The notes: a model not told the origin generated them from the letters alone. A stretch of 16,830 nt of DNA from Flavobacteriales bacterium (GCA_002747735.1 PDQE01000015.1:1-16830); one strand, 5' to 3'; shown: positions 6,820 to 14,718, numbered from the stretch's first letter. Made by a program: numbers and translations.

Positions 6820-8067
6820 TTATTTTTCTTCTAAGGAGTTGTAAATATAATGCATTATGGTTTGGGTAGCACCAATTTTATCTTTTACATAAGTAGCGGC
6901 TAATTTTCCCTTGTTTTGTCTGTCACTTTCATTATTTATTAAATGCTCAAAAGTTTTGGCCAATTCTGTCTGGTTGCTAACCACCAAACAGGCTTTTGTG
7001 GCAATGAGTTCCGCGGCTTCATTAAATTTTTTGTAATTAGGGCCAATAATAACAGGAATTCCAAAAGTGGCGGGCTCTAAGACATTGTGAATACCAACTC
7101 CAAAACCACCACCAATGTAGGCAATGTCTCCGTAATAATAAATTTTGCTCAATAAGCCGATACTGTCTATTACTAAGGTTTCATGATTCTTTACATTTTT
7201 AATGGTAGCTTTTGATAAAGCTATGGCTTTCTTGGAAATTTTAGAAATAATATTGTTAACATGGTTTTCATTTACTTCATGAGGGGCAATAATAAAGTTT
7301 ACATTGCCATTTTTATTTTCATTGATAAAATTAATCAACAATTCTTCATCCTTTGGCCAGGTACTTCCGGCAATAACAGTAATTTTATTCTTAGTAAATG
7401 TTTCTAGTACCGGTAAGTTTATTTCTTCTTTAGTGATTTGAAATACACGGTCAAAACGGGTGTCGCCTGATACGGTTACCCGTTGAATACCAATATTTTT
7501 AAGTAATTTTTTAGAACTGTCGCTTTGAACAAAAAAATGTTTGAATGCGTCTAAGGAATTACGCATAAATCTGCCATACGGCTTGAAAAATATTTGATTT
7601 TTCCTGAAAATAGCCGACACCAGAAGCGTAGGAATTTCCATTTTTTTTAACTGTTGTAATAAATTAGGCCAGAATTCGTATTTAACGATTATGGCCATTT
7701 TTGGATGGGCTACCTTAAGAAATCTTTGCATGTTTTTTTTAGTATCCAAAGGTAAATAGGTAACTAAATCTACCGTGTTATAATCTTTTCTAACTTCATA
7801 ACCGGAAGGCGAAAAGAAAGTTAGCAAAAATTTATATTTCGGAAACTGTTTTTTGCAGGCTTCAATGATGGGGCGGCCTTGTTCAAACTCACCCAATGAT
7901 GCCGCATGAAACCATAAAATGTTATCATCTTTGCCAAAAGTGTTGGCCAGTTGCGTAAAAACAGATTTTCTGCCTCTAACAAAAAGAGTTAGCTTTTTGT
8001 TGAACACAGCCGCTATCGGTAAAAATAATTTTACAAGAAAAATGACTATGTTATAGAGTATTTGCAT
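6820..8067 (-). CDS. kdtA: 3-deoxy-D-manno-octulosonic acid transferase (Kdo transferase)
   Basis: GT30 enzyme (WaaA/KdtA) that moves Kdo from CMP-Kdo to the lipid A precursor at the inner membrane. 415 residues, typical length. An N-terminal hydrophobic anchor (residues about 3-21) is followed by FHAASLGEFEQG (53-64), whose Glu60 matches the catalytic Glu of the family. Further motifs are FFSPSGYE (84-91), IIVKYEFWPN (126-135), VSGDTRFDRV (199-208) and the C-terminal donor-binding GGGFGVGIHNVLEPA (319-333). It is the first gene of the minus-strand block and is divergent from the nucleotide-sugar genes across an 82-bp spacer. Its stop touches the start of the Crp/Fnr gene. Whether it adds one or more Kdo residues cannot be read from the sequence. 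Confidence 0.95.
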   Translation of the reverse strand: MQILYNIVIFLVKLFLPIAAVFNKKLTLFVRGRKSVFTQLANTFGKDDNILWFHAASLGEFEQGRPIIEACKKQFPKYKFLLTFFSPSGYEVRKDYNTVDLVTYLPLDTKKNMQRFLKVAHPKMAIIVKYEFWPNLLQQLKKMEIPTLLVSAIFRKNQIFFKPYGRFMRNSLDAFKHFFVQSDSSKKLLKNIGIQRVTVSGDTRFDRVFQITKEEINLPVLETFTKNKITVIAGSTWPKDEELLINFINENKNGNVNFIIAPHEVNENHVNNIISKISKKAIALSKATIKNVKNHETLVIDSIGLLSKIYYYGDIAYIGGGFGVGIHNVLEPATFGIPVIIGPNYKKFNEAAELIATKACLVVSNQTELAKTFEHLINNESDRQNKGKLAATYVKDKIGATQTIMHYIYNSLEEK

Positions 8068-8076
8068 AAGATTTTG

Positions 8077-8084
8077 CTAAAATA
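8077..8084 (-). promoter_or_regulatory. Possible -7 element for kdtA
   Basis: TATTTTAG on the minus strand differs by one base from the TAnnTTTG consensus. It lies 9 nt before the kdtA ATG, which would give a near-leaderless transcript. No clear -33 element is visible. Confidence 0.25.
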
Positions 8085-8116
8085 AAAATTCGTATTCACA
8101 TCTGTTAAATAATTCG

Positions 8117-8124
8117 TATTTTTG
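8117..8124 (+). promoter_or_regulatory. -7 element for the DegT-type aminotransferase operon
   Basis: TATTTTTG is an exact TAnnTTTG match, ending 25 nt before the ATG at 8150. The 13-bp string TATTTTTGTGCGT starting here is found again upstream of the thioredoxin-domain gene, with the same 25-nt spacing to its ATG. No TTTG is present at the usual -33 distance. Confidence 0.55.
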
Positions 8125-8149
8125 TGCGTTTATAACAAAAATTATTCAC

Positions 8150-9286
8150 ATGCACAATATACAAATGGTCGATTTAAAAGGCCAATATGAAAAAATTAAA
8201 AAGCAAGTTGATCACGCCATTCAACATGTTATAGATAACACAGCTTTTATTAATGGCCCCGAAGTAAAAAGTTTTCAAAAAGACTTAGAGGAATACCTTG
8301 GAGTAAAACACGTTATTCCCTGCGGAAACGGTACGGATGCTCTGCAAATAGCTCTAATGGGATTAAAATTACAACCCGGCGATGAAGTCATTACCGTTGA
8401 TTTTACTTTTGCAGCTACGGTAGAAGTAATTGCGTTGTTAAAACTTACGCCTGTTTTGATTGATGTAGAAGAAGATACATTCAACATGGATATTGCCGCA
8501 CTTAAAAAAGCCATAACACCAAAGACAAAAGCCATTGTTCCGGTACATTTGTTTGGCCAATGTGCCAATATGGAAGCAATAATGCAAGTGGCAAAAGAAC
8601 ACAATCTTTACGTGATAGAAGATAATGCACAAGCCATAGGTGCAGATTATATTTTTGAAGACGGAAGTACCAAAAAATCAGGAACAATAGGCACGGTGGG
8701 TACTACCTCATTTTTTCCTTCAAAAAATCTTGGCTGTTATGGTGATGGCGGAGCCATTTTTACCAATGATGACGATTTGGCTCACATATTACGAGGCATT
8801 GTGAATCATGGGATGTATAAAAGGTATTACCATGATGTTATTGGTGTAAATTCCCGTTTAGATAGTATTCAGGCTGCGGTTTTACAAGCTAAATTACCGC
8901 ATTTAGACAGTTATTGCGAAGCCAGATTGGCTGCGGCCAATTATTATAACAGAGCTTTTGCCAATAATAAACATATTGTCACTCCGGTACAAAGCACTTT
9001 TACCTCTCACGTGTTTCATCAATATACATTAAAACTTAAAGGAGTGGACAGGGATGCACTACACAAACATTTACAAGGCCTTAATATCCCCTGTGCTATT
9101 TATTATCCGGTGCCATTACACATACAGAAAGCCTATGCAGACAGCCGGTATAATGAAGCTGACTTTACGGTTACCAACAAATTGGTAAAAGAGGTGATTT
9201 CTTTGCCGATGCATACGGAACTTACTGAAGAACAACAGGATATAATCATAGAAAGTGTATTAACTTTTATAAAAAATAATACGTGA
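8150..9286 (+). CDS. DegT/DnrJ/EryC1/StrS-family sugar aminotransferase
   Basis: 378 residues. This PLP enzyme family transfers an amino group from glutamate to a keto-sugar nucleotide. Visible features are GNGTDALQIAL (59-69, PLP phosphate loop), the PLP-ring Asp in VIEDNAQAIGA (155-165), and SFFPSKNLGCYGDGG (187-201), where Lys192 should form the Schiff base. HVFHQYTLKL and the C-terminal LPMHTELTEEQ segment are also typical. It resembles the WbpE-like branch (3-amino sugars from UDP-hexuluronates), but substrate cannot be fixed by eye, so I give no symbol. It is the first gene of the plus-strand nucleotide-sugar operon; its TGA overlaps the GTG start of the next gene by 4 nt. Its location next to kdtA supports a role in lipopolysaccharide or capsule sugars. 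Confidence 0.92.
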   Translation: MHNIQMVDLKGQYEKIKKQVDHAIQHVIDNTAFINGPEVKSFQKDLEEYLGVKHVIPCGNGTDALQIALMGLKLQPGDEVITVDFTFAATVEVIALLKLTPVLIDVEEDTFNMDIAALKKAITPKTKAIVPVHLFGQCANMEAIMQVAKEHNLYVIEDNAQAIGADYIFEDGSTKKSGTIGTVGTTSFFPSKNLGCYGDGGAIFTNDDDLAHILRGIVNHGMYKRYYHDVIGVNSRLDSIQAAVLQAKLPHLDSYCEARLAAANYYNRAFANNKHIVTPVQSTFTSHVFHQYTLKLKGVDRDALHKHLQGLNIPCAIYYPVPLHIQKAYADSRYNEADFTVTNKLVKEVISLPMHTELTEEQQDIIIESVLTFIKNNT

Positions 9287-10605
9287 ATTTAACCGTTATT
9301 GGAACAGGCTATGTAGGGCTGGTAACTGGAACATGTTTGGCTGATATGGGTAATCAGGTTACCTGTGTAGATATAGATGCTGATAAAATAAAACAGTTAC
9401 AAAACGGAAAACTACCCATCTATGAGCCTAATCTGGAAGAATTATTACATCGGAATATAGAGGGTGAACGTCTCTTGTTTACTACCAGTTTAAAAGAAGG
9501 GGTAAAAAATGCTGCTGTAATTTTTTTGGCTTTGCCCACGCCACAGGGAGGAGACGGTTCTGCGGATTTATCCTATGTTAAAAAAGTAGCACATGATTTG
9601 GGTAAACTCATTGCGGACTATAAGATTATTGTCAATAAAAGTACAGTACCTGTAGGGACTTCAGAGGCAGTTCATAAAATTATATCAGAGCTTACAGATA
9701 CGCCTTTTGATGTGGTCTCCAATCCGGAATTTTTACGTGAAGGCTATGCTGTAAAAGATTTTATGGAGCCGCAACGTATTATCATAGGGTCTAAGAGTGA
9801 GCGTGCAAAACGGATACTCAACGAGTTATACAAGCCTTTTATTACGGTAAAACGCCCTATCATTTATATGGATGAACGTTCCTCTGAGCTAACTAAATAT
9901 GCTGCCAATACTTTTCTGGCTACCAAGATTACTTTTATGAATGAAATAGCCAATCTCTGTGAAAAGATTGGTGCAGACGTAGATATTACCCGTGTAGGCA
10001 TGGGCTCTGATCCACGAATCGGAAACCGGTTTCTGTTTCCCGGTATTGGCTATGGCGGTTCTTGTTTTCCAAAAGACGTAAACGCCTTGGTAAAATTAAG
10101 TGATGAAGCAACGTATGACTTTAAGATTTTAAAATCGGTTATAGCCGTAAATACAGAGCAAAAAAAATCTCTAATCCCAAAAGTAGAACGCTATTTTAAG
10201 AATGATTTAAAGGGGAAAAAAATAGGAATTTGGGGTTTGGCTTTTAAGCCAAATACTGATGATGTCCGTGAGGCTCCGGCTATAGATGTAATTAACGAAT
10301 TGTTATTGAGAGACGTAGAAGTTGTTGCTTATGATCCTGAGGCTATGTCAAATATGAAAAAGATATATGGCGACAGAATTATTTTTGGCACTAATGCCTA
10401 TGGCGTGCTAAAAGATGTAGATTGTTTATTAATTTGTACGGAATGGAGCCAATTTACATCGCCAAGTTTTGGACGAATGAAGAATTTGATGAAAAGGCCG
10501 GTGATTTTTGACGGCAGAAATATTTTTGATTTGGAAGTAATGAAAACTAAAGGATTTCATTACGAGTCTGTGGGTAGAAAAATTATAACAATAGAAAATG
10601 AATAA
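9283..10605 (+). CDS. ugd: UDP-glucose 6-dehydrogenase
   Basis: 440 residues. It oxidises UDP-glucose twice with NAD+ to give UDP-glucuronate, a precursor for acidic polysaccharides. The N-terminal Rossmann motif is VIGTGYVGLVTG (5-16); the middle holds NKSTVPVGTS (118-127) and NPEFLREGYAVKDF (147-160); the catalytic Cys261 lies in GIGYGGSCFPKDVNAL (254-269); the C-terminal UDP-binding domain includes GIWGLAFKPNTDDVREAP. The start is a GTG overlapping the preceding stop by 4 nt (GTGA); the Rossmann strand begins two codons later, so a later start is excluded. The close relationship is to the TuaD-type UDP-glucose enzymes rather than the WbpA-type UDP-HexNAc enzymes (GTGYVGLVTG rather than GLGYVGLP). 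Confidence 0.95.
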   Translation: MNLTVIGTGYVGLVTGTCLADMGNQVTCVDIDADKIKQLQNGKLPIYEPNLEELLHRNIEGERLLFTTSLKEGVKNAAVIFLALPTPQGGDGSADLSYVKKVAHDLGKLIADYKIIVNKSTVPVGTSEAVHKIISELTDTPFDVVSNPEFLREGYAVKDFMEPQRIIIGSKSERAKRILNELYKPFITVKRPIIYMDERSSELTKYAANTFLATKITFMNEIANLCEKIGADVDITRVGMGSDPRIGNRFLFPGIGYGGSCFPKDVNALVKLSDEATYDFKILKSVIAVNTEQKKSLIPKVERYFKNDLKGKKIGIWGLAFKPNTDDVREAPAIDVINELLLRDVEVVAYDPEAMSNMKKIYGDRIIFGTNAYGVLKDVDCLLICTEWSQFTSPSFGRMKNLMKRPVIFDGRNIFDLEVMKTKGFHYESVGRKIITIENE

Positions 10606-11608
10606 AATTTTAGTAACCGGTGGGTTGGGCTTTATAGGTTCTCATACGGTAGTAGAACTACAAAACGAAGGTTTTGAAGTGGTTATTATAGATGATTTAT
10701 CCAATTCGTCTATTTCGGTTTTGGACGGTATTACCGCTATTACCGGTAAAAAACCGCAATTTGAAAAATTAGATTTAAAAAATCAAAAGGAGGTTCGTCG
10801 TTTTTTTGATGAAAATAAAGATATTTCCGGAATTATTCATTTTGCCGCTTCCAAAGCTGTGGGCGAAAGTGTAGAAAAACCATTGATGTATTATCATAAC
10901 AACATCAATACTTTAGTGTATTTATTAGAAGCGATGCGAGAGAATAATATTCCCAATTTTATTTTTAGCTCCTCATGCACGGTGTACGGCCAGGCTGATA
11001 AAATGCCTATTACAGAAGCGGCACCCTTTAAACCTGCTGAATCGCCTTATGGCAATACAAAACAAATAGGAGAGGAAATACTGCAAGACACTTCAAAAGT
11101 GTCTGATTTAAACGTGATTGCTTTGCGGTATTTTAATCCAATTGGAGCTCATGATTCGGCAAAAATAGGGGAATTACCCATTGGTGTACCTCAAAATTTA
11201 GTACCGTTTGTAACGCAAACGGCTGCGGGAATTAGGAAAGAATTGTCTGTTTTTGGCGGTGATTATCCTACCCCGGACGGTACCGCTATCCGTGATTATA
11301 TTTATGTGGTGGACTTGGCAAAAGCCCATATTGTGGCCATGAAAAGGTTATTGGATAAGAAAAACAAAACCGCTTATGAAATCTTTAATATAGGCACCGG
11401 AAAAGGCAGTTCCGTATTGGAAGTTATTCAGTCCTTTGAAGCGGCTACCGGCCGGAAATTACCATACAAAATAGTAGATAGGCGAGCCGGAGATATTGTT
11501 GAGGCTTATGCTGATACCACTAAAGCAAATAAGGAATTGGGGTGGAAGGCACAATACAGTTTAAAAGATGCCTTGGCGTCTGCATGGAAGTGGCAAAAGA
11601 GTTTATAA
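10598..11608 (+). CDS. galE: UDP-glucose 4-epimerase
   Basis: 336 residues, typical length. It interconverts UDP-glucose and UDP-galactose using bound NAD. An extended SDR: GGLGFIG (8-14) binds NAD, SSSCTVYG (124-131) carries the catalytic Ser/Thr, and Tyr151/Lys155 form the YxxxK pair in SPYGNTK. ALRYFNPIGAH and GGDYPTPDGTAIRDYIYVVDLA are characteristic of GalE rather than related epimerases. The ATG overlaps the end of ugd by 8 nt, so the two are co-translated. UDP-galactose and UDP-glucuronate from the neighbouring gene would both feed polysaccharide assembly. Confidence 0.95.
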   Translation: MNKILVTGGLGFIGSHTVVELQNEGFEVVIIDDLSNSSISVLDGITAITGKKPQFEKLDLKNQKEVRRFFDENKDISGIIHFAASKAVGESVEKPLMYYHNNINTLVYLLEAMRENNIPNFIFSSSCTVYGQADKMPITEAAPFKPAESPYGNTKQIGEEILQDTSKVSDLNVIALRYFNPIGAHDSAKIGELPIGVPQNLVPFVTQTAAGIRKELSVFGGDYPTPDGTAIRDYIYVVDLAKAHIVAMKRLLDKKNKTAYEIFNIGTGKGSSVLEVIQSFEAATGRKLPYKIVDRRAGDIVEAYADTTKANKELGWKAQYSLKDALASAWKWQKSL

Positions 11609-11753
11609 GTTTGTAGTTTGAGAGTTTGAATCTCAATTTGCTAAGTTAGCGGTTTGTTGAAAGAGTCACCAGACTATAAATATTGGTAATCTTTCTCACA
11701 TTTGTAGCTTATAAGAAATAATTAAGAACAGTAAATAGACAATTACTTTATAT
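11609..11753 (+). other. 145-bp spacer between galE and rfbB
   Basis: The operon's tight packing breaks here. A small hairpin, TTGAGA/TCTCAA (11618-11636, 7-nt loop), follows galE but has no T-run. CACATTTG, one base off TAnnTTTG, starts near 11697. A separate weak promoter for rfbB is possible but not convincing. Confidence 0.35.
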
Positions 11754-12800
11754 ATGGAAAAGATTTTAATCACTGGTGGAGCCGGGTTTATTGGGTCGCA
11801 TGTTGTGAGATTATTTGTAAAGAATTATCCTGATTGTCATATTTATAATCTGGATGCCCTTACGTATGCCGGAAATCTGGAAAATATTATTGATATAGCG
11901 GATTCCGAAAATTATACTTTTATAAAAGGCGATATTAAGGATGCTGATTTTATCAATTCTTTGTTTGAGAAATACAAATTTGACGGGGTGATTCATTTAG
12001 CAGCGGAAAGCCATGTGGACAGGTCTATCGTTGCTCCAAATGCGTTTATCGAAACCAATGTAACAGGTACAGCCAATTTATTGAATGCCTTTAAAGAAAC
12101 CTGGCAGGATGATTACAAAGACAGTTTGTTTTATCACGTTTCTACCGATGAAGTCTATGGTTCCTTAGGAAAAACCGGATTGTTTACAGAAACCACCCCT
12201 TATGATCCCAAATCGCCCTATTCGGCAAGTAAAGCAGCATCTGATCATTTGGTTAGAGCGTATGGAAATACCTATAATTTGCCCTATATTATCAGTAATT
12301 GTTCTAATAACTACGGCCCTAATCAGTTCCCGGAAAAACTCATTCCCTTGTTTATCAACAATATAAAAAATGATAAAATTTTACCGGTTTACGGTGATGG
12401 CCAATATACCCGAGACTGGCTCTTTGTAGAAGACCATGCCAAGGCTATTGACTTAATTTATCACCAAGGAAAAGTGTCTGAAACTTATAATATTGGCGGA
12501 TTTAATGAGTGGACGAATTTAGATTTGATACAATTACTCTGCATTTTGATGGATGAGAAATTGAGCCAATCTAAAGGCACTGCTGAAAAACTGATTACCT
12601 ATGTCAAAGACCGTCCCGGTCACGATAGGCGGTATGCGATAGATGCCTCTAAACTCAACAAAGAATTGGGCTGGGAACCATCGGTAACTTTTGAAGAAGG
12701 ATTGGCAAAAACCATCGATTGGTATCTGAAAAATGAAATGTGGTTAAATAATGTTACTTCCGGAGCCTATAAGGAATACTACAAAAAAATGTACGGTTAG
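11754..12800 (+). CDS. rfbB: dTDP-glucose 4,6-dehydratase
   Basis: 348 residues. It converts dTDP-glucose to dTDP-4-keto-6-deoxyglucose, the entry point to rhamnose and many amino-deoxy sugars. NAD-binding GGAGFIG (8-14) is followed by LDALTYAGN (33-41), HLAAESHVDRSI (81-92), the catalytic STDEVYGSL (130-138) with Thr131-Asp132-Glu133, Tyr156/Lys160 in SPYSASK, and SNCSNNYGPNQFPEKLIPL. These distinguish it clearly from GalE next door. The usual partners (rfbA thymidylyltransferase, rfbC epimerase, rfbD reductase) are not in the window, so the final sugar is unknown. Its TAG overlaps the stop codon of the convergent gene by 3 nt. Confidence 0.95.
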   Translation: MEKILITGGAGFIGSHVVRLFVKNYPDCHIYNLDALTYAGNLENIIDIADSENYTFIKGDIKDADFINSLFEKYKFDGVIHLAAESHVDRSIVAPNAFIETNVTGTANLLNAFKETWQDDYKDSLFYHVSTDEVYGSLGKTGLFTETTPYDPKSPYSASKAASDHLVRAYGNTYNLPYIISNCSNNYGPNQFPEKLIPLFINNIKNDKILPVYGDGQYTRDWLFVEDHAKAIDLIYHQGKVSETYNIGGFNEWTNLDLIQLLCILMDEKLSQSKGTAEKLITYVKDRPGHDRRYAIDASKLNKELGWEPSVTFEEGLAKTIDWYLKNEMWLNNVTSGAYKEYYKKMYG

Positions 12801-13183
12801 TATGATTTAGTAATAATAGAAGGTGCATTAAAAGCGGTTTCAAAATTGGGTTTTACTTTTTGCTTTTTTTTCCTAAGCGGGATGACAATACTGGCTCCTA
12901 CCACAGCTCCTAATGTTGTATATTTAAAATCGTTAAAACTCCTTTTATTATTAAACCATAAGGGGTCAACTACTTCTTTTAACAATCCTAAAACGCCTGC
13001 TGTACCTGCACCAATAAACCAAGCTTTCCATTTATTGTCAGTCTTTTTAAAAATATAATAAGAGGTAACTCCACTGATAACTGTACCGGCTATAAAATGT
13101 TCCGGATGGCCTTTATCAGAAAATAATGGCTGAGCATTAATTTGTGCTGACAGTAAAAATAGGATAACGAAAGCCTTTTTCAT
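12797..13183 (-). CDS. YfiM-like small membrane or envelope protein
   Basis: 128 residues. The N-terminus MKKAFVILFLLSAQINAQ looks like a Sec signal peptide with cleavage after residue 17 or 18. The middle HFIAGTVISGVTSYYIF (29-45), GAGTAGVLGLLKEVVDP (58-74) and the later D-F-x-Y-T-T-L-G-A (85-93) resemble the YfiM/DUF2279 group, in which a His, a Lys-Glu pair and Asp residues are conserved. Two or three hydrophobic helices are predicted, ending in a basic cluster (IPLRKKKQK). No biochemical function is known to me. It runs convergent to rfbB with overlapping stop codons, and its upstream region holds copy B of the 131-bp repeat. Family assignment is tentative; the gene itself is solid. Confidence 0.7.
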   Translation of the reverse strand: MKKAFVILFLLSAQINAQPLFSDKGHPEHFIAGTVISGVTSYYIFKKTDNKWKAWFIGAGTAGVLGLLKEVVDPLWFNNKRSFNDFKYTTLGAVVGASIVIPLRKKKQKVKPNFETAFNAPSIITKSY

Positions 13184-13288
13184 TATAATAGTGAATAATG
13201 CGATAACGCAGTGGTTAATTCTAAAAACTCTTCCCGTTGTATTTTATTGTTCTTTTGCCTTATAGTTAATTTCCATGTTGTCAACCGT

Positions 13289-13419
13289 AGACTTTCTTCT
13301 TTTTGCCATAAATTTCCCGAAATCTCCTCGTAATATCTCAATATTACTCAAAAATTTCATAAAATTTCTAATCAAAAATAAAGAAAGCTATGGTCACAAT
13401 ATTAATCGAATTCAGGTTT
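13289..13419 (-). repeat. 131-bp repeat, copy B
   Basis: Inverted copy of 2065-2195 with six transition differences. In the orientation of copy A, copy B has T for C at five sites and A for G at one; two of the C-to-T changes fall in hairpin stems or their edge and leave G-T pairs. Its outer edge abuts the stop codon of the thioredoxin-domain gene (TAA at 13422-13420). The short frame seen in copy A is open here too and runs further, from ATG 13360 to TAA 13244 (38 residues, ending NMEINYKAKEQ). Sequence beyond 13289 does not match copy A. Confidence 0.92.
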
Positions 13420-13436
13420 TTATTTAATTCGATTAA
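13402..13436 (-). terminator. Hairpin overlapping the 3' end of the thioredoxin-domain gene
   Basis: TTAATCGAATT (13402-13412) and AATTCGATTAA (13426-13436) are perfect 11-bp inverted copies around a 13-nt loop that contains the stop codon. One arm lies in the last codons of the gene, the other is the terminal sequence of repeat copy B. It may stop transcription, but it is AT-rich and has no T-run, so termination is uncertain. Confidence 0.3.
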
Positions 13437-14685
13437 AAAATGCCATTACATCTTCCACGGTATTGGGTTTTGCAATTATGTTTTTGTCTTTGTCCAGAAT
13501 AAAATATGTAGGTGTTATGCTTTCCCAATTGGCTTTGCTCTGTTCTTCTTCCAAACCGATGGCGAGGACTTGGGTGTTTTTATCGTCTTTTTCAAAATTG
13601 GCTAAAATGGGAATTTCTTTTAAACAGTGCCCACAGGTAGAACTCCAAAAAACAATGATGTAATATTCTGCTCCGCTGAGTTCTGCCAACCGTTTTTTCG
13701 TAGTATTTTCTCGCCAGCTAATAGGAGGAGCCGGGCTGCCCACGGCGATTTTGAGTTGAGCTTCCAACTCACTTATAAATTCTTTATCGATAGTTGTTTC
13801 GGGCAATTTAGTGTAATATTCATTTAAGAGAAACCGAATCAATTCCGTGTGGTCTTGTTGGGAAAATACTTGTAACAAGCCTTCTATAACATCTTTATAG
13901 AGTTCCGCATTGGGTTTAATTTTTTCCATAACCTTCCCAATGGCTTCTTTTTGAGTTCTTGCCAACACTTCCGGGTCATCAGAGGTTTGTAAAAAGATGT
14001 AATTCATTATCCTCTGGTATGCTAAATCCGATTTTAGCAATAGCGTATCAGAGACATCCAGATTTTCGAAATAATGGTTCTTCAGTTCTTCCAGATAATT
14101 TTGTGGATTGTCTAATATTTCAGGAGCATTATATCTAGCCAAAGCCTTAATAAATGTGTGTGCCAAAGTCTTTTCCGAAGCAATATTAAATGAATTTTGA
14201 ATGGTGTTTAAAAGTTTGTAATTGGCAATGTAAGCTGTTGCTAATGCTTGTTTTTGATTGTCATTCGCCTTGAAATAACTCAATTGCAAGGAGTCTAATT
14301 TGTACTGTTGCTCATAGATTTTATTTTTATAATCCTGAAAAAGTTGGTTTTCTTTTGAAACTGTGAACTCTAATGTATTGTCCAATTGTTGCGGATTTAC
14401 TGTAAAGGCAATATCTTCTTTATTATAGAGAACATCTATGTAAAGCTGATTTTGTAAATCATAAAACAAGCGATACATCCCTACGTTAGTTCCTTTTGGC
14501 AGCATGAAAGAAAATTTTCCGGATTCAATGTTGGCATTGTCCAGATATTTTTGACTCATACCATCTAATTGATACAGGATGACCCATTCAAAGTCTTCCG
14601 GCGGGTTAAAAGTGCCGGAAATAGTGTGCTGGGAAAAGGTGGAAAACGAACTTAAAATGAATATCACAAAAATTTTTAATCGCAT
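13420..14685 (-). CDS. Secreted thioredoxin-domain protein (DUF4369/TlpA-like)
   Basis: 421 residues. A signal peptide (MRLKIFVIFILSSFSTFSQ, cleavage near 18-19) without a lipobox Cys sends it to the periplasm. Residues about 20-110 resemble the DUF4369 beta-rich domain (ISGTFNPPEDF, then GKFSFMLPKGT); a long helical region (about 110-320) follows; the C-terminus is a thioredoxin fold with FWSSTCGHCLKE and redox Cys351/Cys354 and a cis-Pro at 392 in ITPTYFILDKDK. A role in thiol-disulfide exchange in the envelope is likely. Only 38 residues separate Cys354 from the cis-Pro, fewer than I expect for TlpA-type domains, which carry an extra strand-helix there; an internal deletion is possible. 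Alone in its transcription unit, with a promoter shared back to back with the SDR gene. Confidence 0.85.
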   Translation of the reverse strand: MRLKIFVIFILSSFSTFSQHTISGTFNPPEDFEWVILYQLDGMSQKYLDNANIESGKFSFMLPKGTNVGMYRLFYDLQNQLYIDVLYNKEDIAFTVNPQQLDNTLEFTVSKENQLFQDYKNKIYEQQYKLDSLQLSYFKANDNQKQALATAYIANYKLLNTIQNSFNIASEKTLAHTFIKALARYNAPEILDNPQNYLEELKNHYFENLDVSDTLLLKSDLAYQRIMNYIFLQTSDDPEVLARTQKEAIGKVMEKIKPNAELYKDVIEGLLQVFSQQDHTELIRFLLNEYYTKLPETTIDKEFISELEAQLKIAVGSPAPPISWRENTTKKRLAELSGAEYYIIVFWSSTCGHCLKEIPILANFEKDDKNTQVLAIGLEEEQSKANWESITPTYFILDKDKNIIAKPNTVEDVMAFFNRIK

Positions 14686-14710
14686 TGGCTAATTTTTAGA
14701 TTCATACGCA

Positions 14711-14718
14711 CAAAAATA
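14711..14718 (-). promoter_or_regulatory. -7 element of the thioredoxin-domain gene
   Basis: TATTTTTG on the minus strand matches TAnnTTTG exactly and ends 25 nt before the ATG. With the following TGCGT it repeats the 13-bp string seen at 8117. A -33 TTTG at the right distance is not evident. Confidence 0.55.

Noticed and set aside
8275..8604. Minus-strand open frame of 109 codons within the aminotransferase gene
   Set aside because: Shadow of a gene with clear PLP-enzyme motifs; no start context or family match.
13183..13243. Frameshifted continuation of the copy B reading frame, ending in a stop that overlaps the YfiM-like ATG (TAATG)
   Set aside because: It needs a +1 shift at about 13250 and has no homologous counterpart in copy A; the overlap is probably chance in a leader region.
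2244..13288. Composite transposon bounded by the two 131-bp copies
   Set aside because: The enclosed genes are ordinary core metabolism and envelope genes, and no transposase or integrase is present; a pair of repeat-family members is simpler.
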